A stretch of 40,264 bases of DNA, from assembly GCA_017474515.1 (NCBI GenBank), contig JAFVHN010000055.1, positions 1-40,264 of the forward strand. The letters are read 5' to 3'. Below the pieces are notes generated by a model, which was given only the letters and a program-made list of their open reading frames with translations, searched no databases and was not told where the DNA came from. This stretch comes from Prevotella sp. (GTDB lineage: Bacteria; Bacteroidota; Bacteroidia; Bacteroidales; Bacteroidaceae). The translations under genes and the position numbers were made by a program. This document shows, one piece after another, positions 7,343 through 14,892 of the stretch (position 1 is the stretch's first letter; every line of letters begins with the position of its first letter).

Positions 7343-8455
7343 ATGAGAGTTGGTATTCCTAAAGAAATCAAAGACAACGAGAATCGAGTTGGCATGACTC
7401 CGTCGGGCGTGGCCGAGCTGGTGCGCCACGGGCATGAAGTGTTTGTGCAGCATACTGCCGGCGAGGGAAGCGGTTTTCCCGACGCTCAGTATGAGGCCGT
7501 GGGCGCAGTCATTCTTCCCACCATGGAGGAGGTTTACGACAAGGCCGAAATGATTGTGAAGGTGAAGGAACCCATCAAGCCCGAATACGGGCTGGTGAAG
7601 CGCGGGCAGGTGGTGTTCACCTATTTCCATTTTGCTTGCGAGGAAGAGCTCACCCACGCCATGATGAAGGCCGGCGCCGTGTGCATAGCCTACGAAACGG
7701 TGGAAAAGCGCGACCATAGCCTGCCGCTGCTCATTCCCATGAGTGAGGTGGCCGGAAGAATGGCCACGCAAAACGGTGCCTACTACTTGCAGAAGACCAA
7801 GGGCGGAAAAGGAAAACTCATGGCCGGCGTGCCCGGCGTGAAGCCTGCCAAGGTGCTCGTGCTGGGAGGCGGAACGGTGGGCGAAGCCGCCGCGCGCATT
7901 GCCATCGGCATGGGTGCCGACGTCACCATTGCCGATGTGTCGCTGCCCAGGCTCAAACAACTGGCGTGCGAGATGCCGCAGGTGCATACCCTTTATTCGT
8001 CGGAGCACAACATCCGGCTGGAGCTGCCCACGGTGGATGTGGTCATAGGCTCGGTGCTTATTCCGGGCGATGCCGCTCCGAAACTCATCACGCGCGACAT
8101 GCTCAAGCTCATGGAGCCGGGAACGGTGCTCGTGGATGTGGCCATCGACCAGGGCGGATGCTTCGAAACTTCCCATCCCACCAAGCACAGCGACCCCGTT
8201 TACATTGTTGACGGCATTGTTCACTACGCCGTGGCAAACATTCCCGGTGCGGTGCCAAACACGTCAACCACGGCGCTCACCAATGCCACCCTGCGCTATG
8301 CCGTGGCACTGGCCGACAAGGGATGGCAACAGGCGTGCCGCGATGACGAGGCTTTGAGCAAGGGCGTGAACATGGTTGACGGCAAAATCACCTACGAGGC
8401 CGTGGCCAAAGTCTTCAACCTGCCCTACACACCGCTTGTATTAAGTGAAGAGTGA
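7343..8455 (+). CDS. ald: Alanine dehydrogenase
   Basis: NAD-dependent reversible oxidative deamination of L-alanine to pyruvate and ammonia. The 370-residue product matches the family over its whole length. Substrate residues R15 and K75, catalytic H96 (FTYFHFAC) and D269 (VDVAIDQGG) are in place, as is the Rossmann motif GGGTVG (175-180). The C-terminus is odd: the last codons TTA-AGT-GAA-GAG-TGA (LSEE-stop) are formed by the first units of the TTCACTY repeat array read in reverse. The repeat therefore supplies the stop codon. The gene has its own promoter and converges on trmB. Confidence 0.95.
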   Translation: MRVGIPKEIKDNENRVGMTPSGVAELVRHGHEVFVQHTAGEGSGFPDAQYEAVGAVILPTMEEVYDKAEMIVKVKEPIKPEYGLVKRGQVVFTYFHFACEEELTHAMMKAGAVCIAYETVEKRDHSLPLLIPMSEVAGRMATQNGAYYLQKTKGGKGKLMAGVPGVKPAKVLVLGGGTVGEAAARIAIGMGADVTIADVSLPRLKQLACEMPQVHTLYSSEHNIRLELPTVDVVIGSVLIPGDAAPKLITRDMLKLMEPGTVLVDVAIDQGGCFETSHPTKHSDPVYIVDGIVHYAVANIPGAVPNTSTTALTNATLRYAVALADKGWQQACRDDEALSKGVNMVDGKITYEAVAKVFNLPYTPLVLSEE

Positions 8456-8637
8456 AAAAGTATAAGTGAAAAATGAAAAGTGAAGAGTGAAGAATTGAAA
8501 CCGCATATCAGATAGCGGCAGCAAATTTTTCACTTTTCACTCTTCACTCTTCACTTATTCAGATGGCGGCAGCAAATTCTTCACTCTTCACTTTTCACTC
8601 TTCACTTTTCACTCTTCACTTTTCACTCTTCACTTAG
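8441..8637. repeat. Heptanucleotide TTCACTY array 1, inverted arms
   Basis: The left arm (8443-8497) consists of AGTGAAR-like units and the right arms (8527-8556 and 8577-8636) of TTCACTC/TTCACTT units, so the two halves can pair. Each right arm is preceded by the module GCGGCAGCAAATT (near 8515 and 8566). The array begins inside the last codons of ald and stops 5 nt before the trmB stop codon. It fills the whole gap between these convergent genes. Confidence 0.9.
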
Positions 8638-8641
8638 ATTA

Positions 8642-9412
8642 TCACTTTCCCGTCGTTTTCGGACTACGCTTGTCGCGCTTATAGCTGCGGTATTCGTCGA
8701 GGGGGATTTCCACGTCGGGTTCTTGTAGTGTTCCTGTTTGTGGCAGCCGCCATTTCATGTACTTGATGTTCAACCCGCGCTCCATCCACATGCGCTCGTA
8801 GTAGGTCTGGATGGAAAGGATTTTGCGCGTCTCATCGTCAATGTCGGACGTGTGGTAGAGGTCGTCGGTGCAAAAGACCACGGGCAACGTGTTCTTCTCG
8901 GCCAGAAGCCGCGTGTAGGTGAACAGGAAATTGGAGTCGGTCTTCAGGTGTAGGAGTCCCCGGTCCACCAGGAAATGGCGGTAACGTTCCAGGAACCAGG
9001 TGGACGTGAGGCGTTTGCGCACGTTCTTCATCTGAGGGTCGCTGAAGGTGAGCCACAATTCGCTCACCTCGCCAGGGCCGAAAAAGCGGTCGATAATCTC
9101 GATGTTGGTGCGTAGGAAGGCCACGTTCTTCAATCCCTCGTTCAGCGCTTGCGTGGCGCCGGTCCACATGCGCGCCCCTTTGATGTCAACGCCAATGAAG
9201 TTGGTGTGGGGGAAAAGCCGCGCCAGTTCCACCGTGTATTCTCCCTTTCCGCAGCCCAGCTCCACCACGATGGGTCCGTCGTTCTGGAAATAATCCTCGT
9301 GCCAACGGCCCTTCATGTCAAATTCCCCGTCGCGGATGACCGAGAAGGGATACTGAAAAACATTCTCATAGCGGTCCATATCGGCGAACTTCGCCAACTT
9401 TCCTTTGCCCAT
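8642..9412 (-). CDS. trmB: tRNA (guanine-N7)-methyltransferase
   Basis: Methylates G46 in the variable loop of tRNAs using S-adenosylmethionine. The 256-residue product has the SAM motif [11 protein letters not shown] (50-60), followed by [10 protein letters not shown] (72-81). The family signature occurs here as [14 protein letters not shown] (123-136), a Bacteroidetes-like version of the usual PDPW..K+H.KRR. The C-terminal part contains the conserved TD..LF and T.YE..... motifs ([20 protein letters not shown]). The start at 9412 (MGKGKLAKF) is the only sensible one. No promoter is obvious in the 57 nt upstream, so read-through from the toxin-antitoxin pair is possible. Confidence 0.92.
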   Translation of the reverse strand: MGKGKLAKFADMDRYENVFQYPFSVIRDGEFDMKGRWHEDYFQNDGPIVVELGCGKGEYTVELARLFPHTNFIGVDIKGARMWTGATQALNEGLKNVAFLRTNIEIIDRFFGPGEVSELWLTFSDPQMKNVRKRLTSTWFLERYRHFLVDRGLLHLKTDSNFLFTYTRLLAEKNTLPVVFCTDDLYHTSDIDDETRKILSIQTYYERMWMERGLNIKYMKWRLPQTGTLQEPDVEIPLDEYRSYKRDKRSPKTTGK

Positions 9413-9469
9413 GTCTTTCTTTTTTTCGTTTATAGATTATCGGTTATCTCGCAGTAGGTGAGTTGATTA

Positions 9470-9742
9470 TCAGAATAAGTCCGAATGTGTCCCGGTGTCA
9501 ACAAGAATAAGGCGCAGTTCGCGGTCATATTGTTGCCAAATGAGCAGCCAGTCAGAGTGAATATGGCACTCCCAGCACCCGTTGTACTTTCCTGTCAATT
9601 TATGGGGACGATATTGTTTCGGTAGTTCGCCTTTTTCTTGAAGGATGTCAAGAGTAGTAGTCAGAGCCTTAACGTCAAGACCTCTTTGGACACATCGTTT
9701 CAGCGACTTTTTGAATCGATGGGTATAAATTATTTCGTACAT
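9470..9742 (-). CDS. YafQ-family toxin (RelE/ParE superfamily)
   Basis: A 90-residue mRNA-interferase-type toxin predicted to cut mRNA at the ribosome when freed from its antitoxin. The family pattern is clear: KRCVQRGLDVKALTTTLDIL, LPKQYRPHKLTGKYNGCWECHIHSDWLLIW and the end TGTHSDLF. Likely active residues by comparison with E. coli YafQ are H47, H60, D64, W65, H86 and F90. The position of YafQ Arg83 is occupied by Asp82 here (LVDTGTH), which might alter activity. The ATG at 9742 follows the antitoxin stop by 2 nt (TGA-CA-ATG). An upstream in-frame ATG lies inside the antitoxin gene and is not used. Confidence 0.88.
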   Translation of the reverse strand: MYEIIYTHRFKKSLKRCVQRGLDVKALTTTLDILQEKGELPKQYRPHKLTGKYNGCWECHIHSDWLLIWQQYDRELRLILVDTGTHSDLF

Positions 9743-9744
9743 TG

Positions 9745-9957
9745 TCAGCCCAAAATTTGCTCTATGAGGTCTACAGAGTTCTTGGCATGGAAGACTCTGC
9801 CTTTTTGTATGTCTTCCAAACCTTGCTCTATGCCGCTCTTGCGTTTCAGTTTTAGCGACCATCCCATCTTTTTTGAAATGGTGCGCAGAAAACTCAAGTC
9901 AGAGTCTGGCAGCGTAAGCTGTACAGATTGGAAATCGTTGGTTGCGGTTGTCTGCAT
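9745..9957 (-). CDS. Antitoxin of the YafQ-type pair
   Basis: A 70-residue protein encoded directly before the toxin, in the usual antitoxin-first order. The N-terminal part (QSVQLTLPDSDLSFLRTISKKMGW) looks like a beta strand plus helix for DNA binding and dimerisation. The charged C-terminal part would wrap the toxin. The family is a short Bacteroidetes antitoxin type and is not a clear RelB/DinJ match. The ATG at 9957 is chosen because the upstream in-frame ATG (9987) lies within the -7 element 9985-9992. Base composition is lower in GC than the flanking trmB and mrp, consistent with a mobile addiction module. Confidence 0.8.
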   Translation of the reverse strand: MQTTATNDFQSVQLTLPDSDLSFLRTISKKMGWSLKLKRKSGIEQGLEDIQKGRVFHAKNSVDLIEQILG

Positions 9958-9984
9958 AGTCGTTGAAAGTTTAAGATTATTATG

Positions 9985-9992
9985 CAAAAGTA
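9985..9992 (-). promoter_or_regulatory. -7 element of the toxin-antitoxin pair
   Basis: TACTTTTG on the minus strand, 27 nt before the antitoxin ATG. The -33 region is not a clear match. Antitoxin operators usually overlap such promoters, but no strong palindrome is seen. Confidence 0.6.
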
Positions 9993-10120
9993 CGACTATA
10001 TTTTTTTATTTCTTTCCTTTTTCTGCTAAAAATCTTTAATGCCCATGCAATTCAATGTTGTGACTTTCTGAGTTTTACATAGGAAGTCGTTTCCCTGAAA
10101 CTCGGAAAAGCACCAATTCA

Positions 10121-10152
10121 TTTGGCTTTTTCTTTCTTTTTCCGTACCTTTG
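10121..10152 (+). promoter_or_regulatory. Promoter of mrp
   Basis: TTTG at 10121-10124 and TACCTTTG at 10145-10152, spaced 20 nt. A close match to consensus, 19 nt before the ATG. Confidence 0.85.
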
Positions 10153-10171
10153 CACTATAATCATTTATATT

Positions 10172-11293
10172 ATGACACTTTATCCGAAACTTATAGAAGA
10201 GGTGCTGGCCACGGTCTTGTATGCCGGCACGAAGAAAAACCTGGTGGAAAGCGGAATGTTGGCCGACACGCCGAGTGTGGCCGCACCGCAGGGTGAGGGC
10301 GATTGCTGGAAGGTAAAGGTGGTGCTGTTGTTTCCGCGCGACACCGACCCCTTTCTGAAGTCCACGGTAAAGGCTGCCGAGGCCGCCATCAAGTATCGTT
10401 GCGGCCAGGACGTGGAGGTGCAGATTGTCACCGAGTTCAAGTCGAAACCGCGCCCCGAGGTGGGAAAGTTGCTGCCCGGCGTGAAGAACATTATAGCCGT
10501 GAGTTCGGGAAAAGGCGGCGTAGGAAAGAGCACGGTGGCCGCCAACCTGGCCATAGCTTTGGCCGGCATGGGCTATAGCGTGGGCCTGCTCGACACCGAC
10601 ATCTTCGGCCCCTCCGTGCCCAAGATGTTCGGCGTGGAGGATGAGCGACCATACGCGGTGAAGGTTGACGGGCGCGACCTCATCTGCCCCATTGAGAAAT
10701 ATGGAGTGAAGCTCTTGAGCATAGGCTTTTTCGTCAGTCCCGACACGGCGACGCTATGGCGTGGCGGCATGGCCACGAGCGCGCTGAAGCAGCTCATCGG
10801 CGATGCCGACTGGGGCGACCTCGACTACTTCATCCTCGACACGCCGCCGGGAACGAGCGACATCCACCTGACGTTGTTGCAGACACTGGCCATCACCGGT
10901 GCCGTCATTGTGAGCACGCCGCAACAGGTGGCACTTGCCGATGCGCGGAAGGGCGTTGACATGTATCGCAACGAGAAAGTGAACGTTCCCATTCTCGGAC
11001 TGGTGGAAAACATGGCGTGGTTCACCCCTGCCGAGTTGCCCGAGAACCGCTATTATCTCTTTGGAAAGGAGGGCTGCAAGCGGCTGGCCGAGGAATTGGG
11101 CGTGCCGTTGCTGGCGCAAATTCCCATTGTGCAGTCCATTTGCGACAGCGGCGACAAGGGGGTGCCTGCTGCCACCGACCCCGGCACCATGACGGGCCTG
11201 GCCTTCCTCAACCTGGCACAGGCCGTGGTGTCGGTTACCAATAGAAGAAACAAGGAAATGGCTGCCACAAAGATTGTGGAGGTGAAGAAGTAA
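10172..11293 (+). CDS. Mrp/ApbC family iron-sulfur carrier ATPase
   Basis: A 373-residue cytoplasmic P-loop ATPase thought to carry Fe-S clusters to apoproteins. It begins with a MIP18/DUF59-like domain (1-95), then the deviant Walker A SSGKGGVGKST (111-121), DTDIFGPSVP (141-150) and ILDTPPGTSDIHLT. The paired cysteines (CxxC) of classical Mrp/NBP35 proteins are missing. The corresponding segment reads ENMAWFTPAELPENRYYLFGKEGC, with a single later cysteine. It faces the export operon, with only one base between the two stop codons. Confidence 0.92.
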   Translation: MTLYPKLIEEVLATVLYAGTKKNLVESGMLADTPSVAAPQGEGDCWKVKVVLLFPRDTDPFLKSTVKAAEAAIKYRCGQDVEVQIVTEFKSKPRPEVGKLLPGVKNIIAVSSGKGGVGKSTVAANLAIALAGMGYSVGLLDTDIFGPSVPKMFGVEDERPYAVKVDGRDLICPIEKYGVKLLSIGFFVSPDTATLWRGGMATSALKQLIGDADWGDLDYFILDTPPGTSDIHLTLLQTLAITGAVIVSTPQQVALADARKGVDMYRNEKVNVPILGLVENMAWFTPAELPENRYYLFGKEGCKRLAEELGVPLLAQIPIVQSICDSGDKGVPAATDPGTMTGLAFLNLAQAVVSVTNRRNKEMAATKIVEVKK

Positions 11294-11294
11294 A

Positions 11295-12563
11295 TCACAC
11301 GGCCTCTTTTTGGCGCTTTGCGCTCAAGGCTCTTTCCCTGATTTGCTCCAGCCGCTGGGCGGCACGGCGGCGGGTGTGGGAAATCTGGTAGCGATAGACG
11401 GCGCAGGTGGCAAAGAAGTACGCCAGGACCTGCAGCCACAGGCAGACATACTCAGAACGTATGTCCTGAAGGGTGGCGCCCATGGAGTTGATGCGTATGA
11501 AGCCGCGGATGCCGAATGTGCTTGGGAACAGCCACGAAAAGCCCTGCCAGTAGCCCGGAATGTTGCTCTGCGGCCATGATGCCCCGCTGAGGAACATAAG
11601 CGGCACGGTGGCAAAGACCACCAGCAGCATGACGTTTTCTCGATATCGCACAATACACGACACAAACATTCCGAAGAATATGCAGGCCAGCACGTATGGC
11701 ACGCACAACCCCAGCAGGTCGCTCGGCCGGAAGAGCGACGTGAAATGGAAGATGCGTGGCACGGCCAGCGTGAGCCAGGCCGTCAGCACGGCGTAAATCA
11801 TGAAGTAGCAAAGCGTCTTGCCCAGCACGATGCGGAAGAGGCCGTTGTAGTGGCGGCTCACGGGAACGAGGTCGCGGTAGCGGTTGTTCTCGCGGGCCGT
11901 GCCGGCAGAGAGGCCGATGCCCAGCACCAGTGTCTGCTGGATGACCAGCATGAGTACCGCCGGGATGATGAACGAGCCGTAGCCGCCCGTGGGGTTGAAG
12001 AGCTGCACCTCGTCGAAGGCCAGCGGCTGCGTGCCGATTTCCTCTTCGCGGGCGGTTACGTTGCCGGCGGCGGCTATCTGTATGTCCTTGCCCATGGCCT
12101 GCGCAATGGCGGTGGCCGTCTGGTAGATGGCCTTGTAGGTGAGCATGAGGCTCATGTCGCAATACACGCTCACGGTGGCCTGCTCCATGCGGTTGAGGCG
12201 CGTGTCGAAATCGGTGGGCAGGAGCACAATGCCGTGCACCACCTGTTTCTCTACGAGGTCGCGGGCCTCCAGCATGTCGTTGCATTTATAGGCCACCTTC
12301 ACGTCGGGCGAGGCATCATATTTTCTTACGAACTGGCGGCTGATGGAGGAATGGCTCTGATCGACCACGGCCACGGGCACCTCGCGCACCACTTCGTTGT
12401 TGTAGGCCCAAGAATAAAGCAAAGGATAGAAAATCGGCACCAGCAGGAAGAAGATGAGCACGCCCTCGTCCTTGACGGTGGCTTTCATCTCCTTTGCCCA
12501 GATGTAGCAGGCGTCGTGAAGGCCTTCGTTCATCTGTTTCCATATACTTTTTCCTTGTTCCAT
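11295..12563 (-). CDS. ABC-2 type transporter permease (second)
   Basis: A 422-residue inner-membrane protein of the ABC-2 (YhhJ/YbhR-like) class. One N-terminal membrane helix (about 34-54) is followed by a periplasmic domain of about 160 residues (VPVAVVDQSHSSISRQFVRKYDAS...). Five hydrophobic segments from about residue 210 contain the family's LSGASWP motif. It is the last gene of the operon, with a 33-nt gap after the preceding permease gene. Such permeases normally work with an ATPase, HlyD and TolC to export drugs or lipids, and no ATPase gene is present here. Confidence 0.88.
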   Translation of the reverse strand: MEQGKSIWKQMNEGLHDACYIWAKEMKATVKDEGVLIFFLLVPIFYPLLYSWAYNNEVVREVPVAVVDQSHSSISRQFVRKYDASPDVKVAYKCNDMLEARDLVEKQVVHGIVLLPTDFDTRLNRMEQATVSVYCDMSLMLTYKAIYQTATAIAQAMGKDIQIAAAGNVTAREEEIGTQPLAFDEVQLFNPTGGYGSFIIPAVLMLVIQQTLVLGIGLSAGTARENNRYRDLVPVSRHYNGLFRIVLGKTLCYFMIYAVLTAWLTLAVPRIFHFTSLFRPSDLLGLCVPYVLACIFFGMFVSCIVRYRENVMLLVVFATVPLMFLSGASWPQSNIPGYWQGFSWLFPSTFGIRGFIRINSMGATLQDIRSEYVCLWLQVLAYFFATCAVYRYQISHTRRRAAQRLEQIRERALSAKRQKEAV

Positions 12564-12596
12564 GGTGGTCGGGGTTAATGGTTGAACGCGAGAGGG

Positions 12597-13778
12597 TTAG
12601 GGTATATAGACATATTCCTGCATGGCCTTGCGGATGTTGCGCATCACAAAAAGCGGCAACACAATGAAGATGCCGAGGGCCATGAAGTTGAACCATGCGA
12701 TGTGCAAGGGATAGCCGTTGAACACACACATTTGATATATCATGTAATAATGTCGCAGCGGGAACAACTGCGACAGGGCTTCTATGGCTCCGTCCATGGC
12801 AAACACTGGGAAGGTGAAGCCGCCGGTGGTGAAACTGAGCACGGCCCACAACGAGCAGATGCTCATCGACATGCGCAGCGACGGCATCAGTCCGAAAGCG
12901 AACACTCCGAAACCCTGCGCGGCGAGCACGGCCAGCAGGCCCAGCAGCATGATGGTCCACGTGCCGCCGGGGTGGGGGAAGCCCAGGTGCCCGAAGAGGT
13001 ACCACAGGTGTCCGTAGAAAATCGTAAGGAAGATGAGGGTCTGGGGCAACAACTTGCCAATCATGGCCACATAGATGTCGCCGCCGGCAAGGGCCATCAG
13101 CTCGTGGTTGGTCTTGAATTTCAGCTCCGTGCCTATGGAGTAGGCCGTGATGAGGAAGATGAAAAGCATGAGAATGCCCGGAATGAGCATGGTGCTCAGA
13201 TAGACATTATAGTTGACCCACGGATTGCTGATGGGATGCAGGTCCACGGTGATGGGTTGCAGGAACGTGCTTATCTGACGGGCCGTGAAGCCTTTGGCCT
13301 GCATGGTGCTTTGGCCAACGGCAGCGCTGCCCAGGGTGCTGATCGTCTTCAGGTCGCGGTAGAGCAGGGCACCGGCGGTAATCGACGTGCTGCTGTAGTA
13401 GAACGAAATCTTTGGCTGGCGGCCGGCCACCAGTTGGTCGGTGGTGCCTTGGGGAATGTAGAGAAAAGCGTAAATTTCGTTACGTTGTATGGCCTGGCGA
13501 GCCGCTGCCATGCTGGGATAGCGCGACACTACGCGGCTGGCCTGGAAGGCATTGAGCCTACGGCCCAGTGCGCGGCTGGTTGAAGTATTGTCGAGGTCAA
13601 CCACGCCCACGGGCATGTCGTTGGGCTGGCCGTCGTGCATGAGGTCGGTGAAGAAGAAAATCACAGCAATGGGAAACACCACCATGCAGAAACCGTAGAT
13701 GGGGTTTTTCCTCAACAGTCCGCACTCGCGGCAACTGATGCTGAGGATGCGCTTGATGGCCGATTTGCGTTCTTTCAC
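12597..13778 (-). CDS. ABC-2 type transporter permease (first)
   Basis: A 393-residue paralogue of the next gene in the operon with the same plan. A cytoplasmic N-terminus contains a CREC motif, followed by one membrane helix (about 27-46). A periplasmic domain beginning MPVGVVDLDNTSTSR and a C-terminal block of five membrane helices (with FTFPVFAMD near residue 325) complete it. Together the two permeases could form a heterodimeric channel. It follows the HlyD-type gene by 38 nt. Confidence 0.88.
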   Translation of the reverse strand: MKERKSAIKRILSISCRECGLLRKNPIYGFCMVVFPIAVIFFFTDLMHDGQPNDMPVGVVDLDNTSTSRALGRRLNAFQASRVVSRYPSMAAARQAIQRNEIYAFLYIPQGTTDQLVAGRQPKISFYYSSTSITAGALLYRDLKTISTLGSAAVGQSTMQAKGFTARQISTFLQPITVDLHPISNPWVNYNVYLSTMLIPGILMLFIFLITAYSIGTELKFKTNHELMALAGGDIYVAMIGKLLPQTLIFLTIFYGHLWYLFGHLGFPHPGGTWTIMLLGLLAVLAAQGFGVFAFGLMPSLRMSMSICSLWAVLSFTTGGFTFPVFAMDGAIEALSQLFPLRHYYMIYQMCVFNGYPLHIAWFNFMALGIFIVLPLFVMRNIRKAMQEYVYIP

Positions 13779-13816
13779 CTTTTCTCGCCGTTATTGTGTC
13801 AAAGGGCCGGAGAGGC

Positions 13817-14803
13817 TCAGTTGCGGATGATGAGCGACATGCCCGGACGCAGGCCGTCGAACTTCTCCACGGGCCGCGCCTTCACTTCGAAGGTCTTCAG
13901 GTCGTACTGCCCGTTGGCCTTGGTGGCCTTCCATACGGCGAAGGAGCCTTGGTCTTTCATGTAGAACACTTTCATCTTGATTTCCTTCTTGAACGCCGGG
14001 CTGTAGGCCGTGAACTCGGTGCCGGTCTTCATGCCGTTGAGCTGGTCTTCGCGCACGTTGAAGGTTCCCCACATGTCGTCCATCTGTGCAATGCTCATGA
14101 TGGGTGAGCCTGTTCCCACGAGTTCGCCCACCTTGGGATAAACGCTGCTCACTTCGCCTTCCATCTGTGCGGTCTGCACGGTTTCCCTGATGTATGACCT
14201 CACCTCCTGCACGGCACCTCTTGCTCGGCTCACCTGTGCGGCCGCGGCCTTTTTCTCCTCATTGCGTGCTCCGGCCTGTGCCAGGTCGTACTGGCTTTTT
14301 GCTGCTTTCTCCTGAGCCTCCAAAGCCTTGTAGGCGGCCAGTGCCTCGTCGAGTTTCTGGGCGGTCATCACGCCTTCGTCGTAAAGTCGCTGCACGCGGT
14401 CGTAGGTCTTCTTGGCCACCTCGGCACCGGCTTTGGCCTGTTGCCAAAGCTGGTAGGCTCCTTGAATCTGCTGTTCGCGGGCACCGTTTTGTGCCATTTC
14501 ACTCATGGCGGCGGCGGCTTCCACGGCACTGGTGGCCTGCGCCTGCTTGGCCTCCACTTCGGGTGCGTCGATGATGGCCAGTGTGTCGCCAACGTGGACA
14601 AAGTCGCCTTCCTTGACGCGTAGTTCAAGAATGCGCCCGGGCACTTTGCTCGACACTCTGTATTCGTCCACTTCCACTTCACCTTGAATCTCGTCGGGTG
14701 TGCGGTCCAAGGTGAAATAACCTATCAATGCTACAATCACTACTACTGCTATGAAGCCCAGAATGGCAAGCAGGATGTTGTTATGTTGTTGTTTTGCTGA
14801 CAT
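13817..14803 (-). CDS. HlyD/EmrA-type membrane fusion protein
   Basis: A 328-residue periplasmic adaptor anchored by one N-terminal helix (about 10-29). It has a first lipoyl half (YRVSSKVPGRILELRVKEGDFVHVGDTLAIID), then a long coiled-coil hairpin rich in Ala, Gln and Glu (about 85-200). The second lipoyl half (GEVSSVYPKVGELVGTGSPI) and a beta-barrel domain follow, ending in RPGMSLIIRN. It would connect the inner-membrane permeases to the TolC protein encoded just upstream. The gap to the TolC gene (89 nt) holds a tandem repeat rather than a promoter. Confidence 0.92.
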   Translation of the reverse strand: MSAKQQHNNILLAILGFIAVVVIVALIGYFTLDRTPDEIQGEVEVDEYRVSSKVPGRILELRVKEGDFVHVGDTLAIIDAPEVEAKQAQATSAVEAAAAMSEMAQNGAREQQIQGAYQLWQQAKAGAEVAKKTYDRVQRLYDEGVMTAQKLDEALAAYKALEAQEKAAKSQYDLAQAGARNEEKKAAAAQVSRARGAVQEVRSYIRETVQTAQMEGEVSSVYPKVGELVGTGSPIMSIAQMDDMWGTFNVREDQLNGMKTGTEFTAYSPAFKKEIKMKVFYMKDQGSFAVWKATKANGQYDLKTFEVKARPVEKFDGLRPGMSLIIRN

Positions 14804-14851
14804 TTTTATATCTTTTTTATGAATGATTCGTGGCCGTTTTTTTTTTGAAAT

Positions 14852-14891
14852 CCTAGGAAGACCTAGGAAAACCTAGGAACTCCCAGGAAAG
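14852..14891. repeat. Period-10 tandem repeat in the operon
   Basis: Four units of CCTAGGAARA: 14852-14861, 14862-14871, 14872-14881 (CCTAGGAACT) and 14882-14891 (CCCAGGAAAG). They sit between the TolC stop codon and the HlyD gene, on the transcribed side of the operon. CCTAGG is itself palindromic. Confidence 0.9.
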
Positions 14892-14892
14892 C

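Noticed and set aside
8441-8637. TTCACTY array as a possible CRISPR
   Set aside because: The units are 7 bp and contiguous without spacers, so this is a simple tandem repeat.
12582-13583. 333-residue plus-strand frame over a permease gene
   Set aside because: Antisense shadow. The composition is full of His, Gly and Glu without any domain, while the minus strand has a proper permease.
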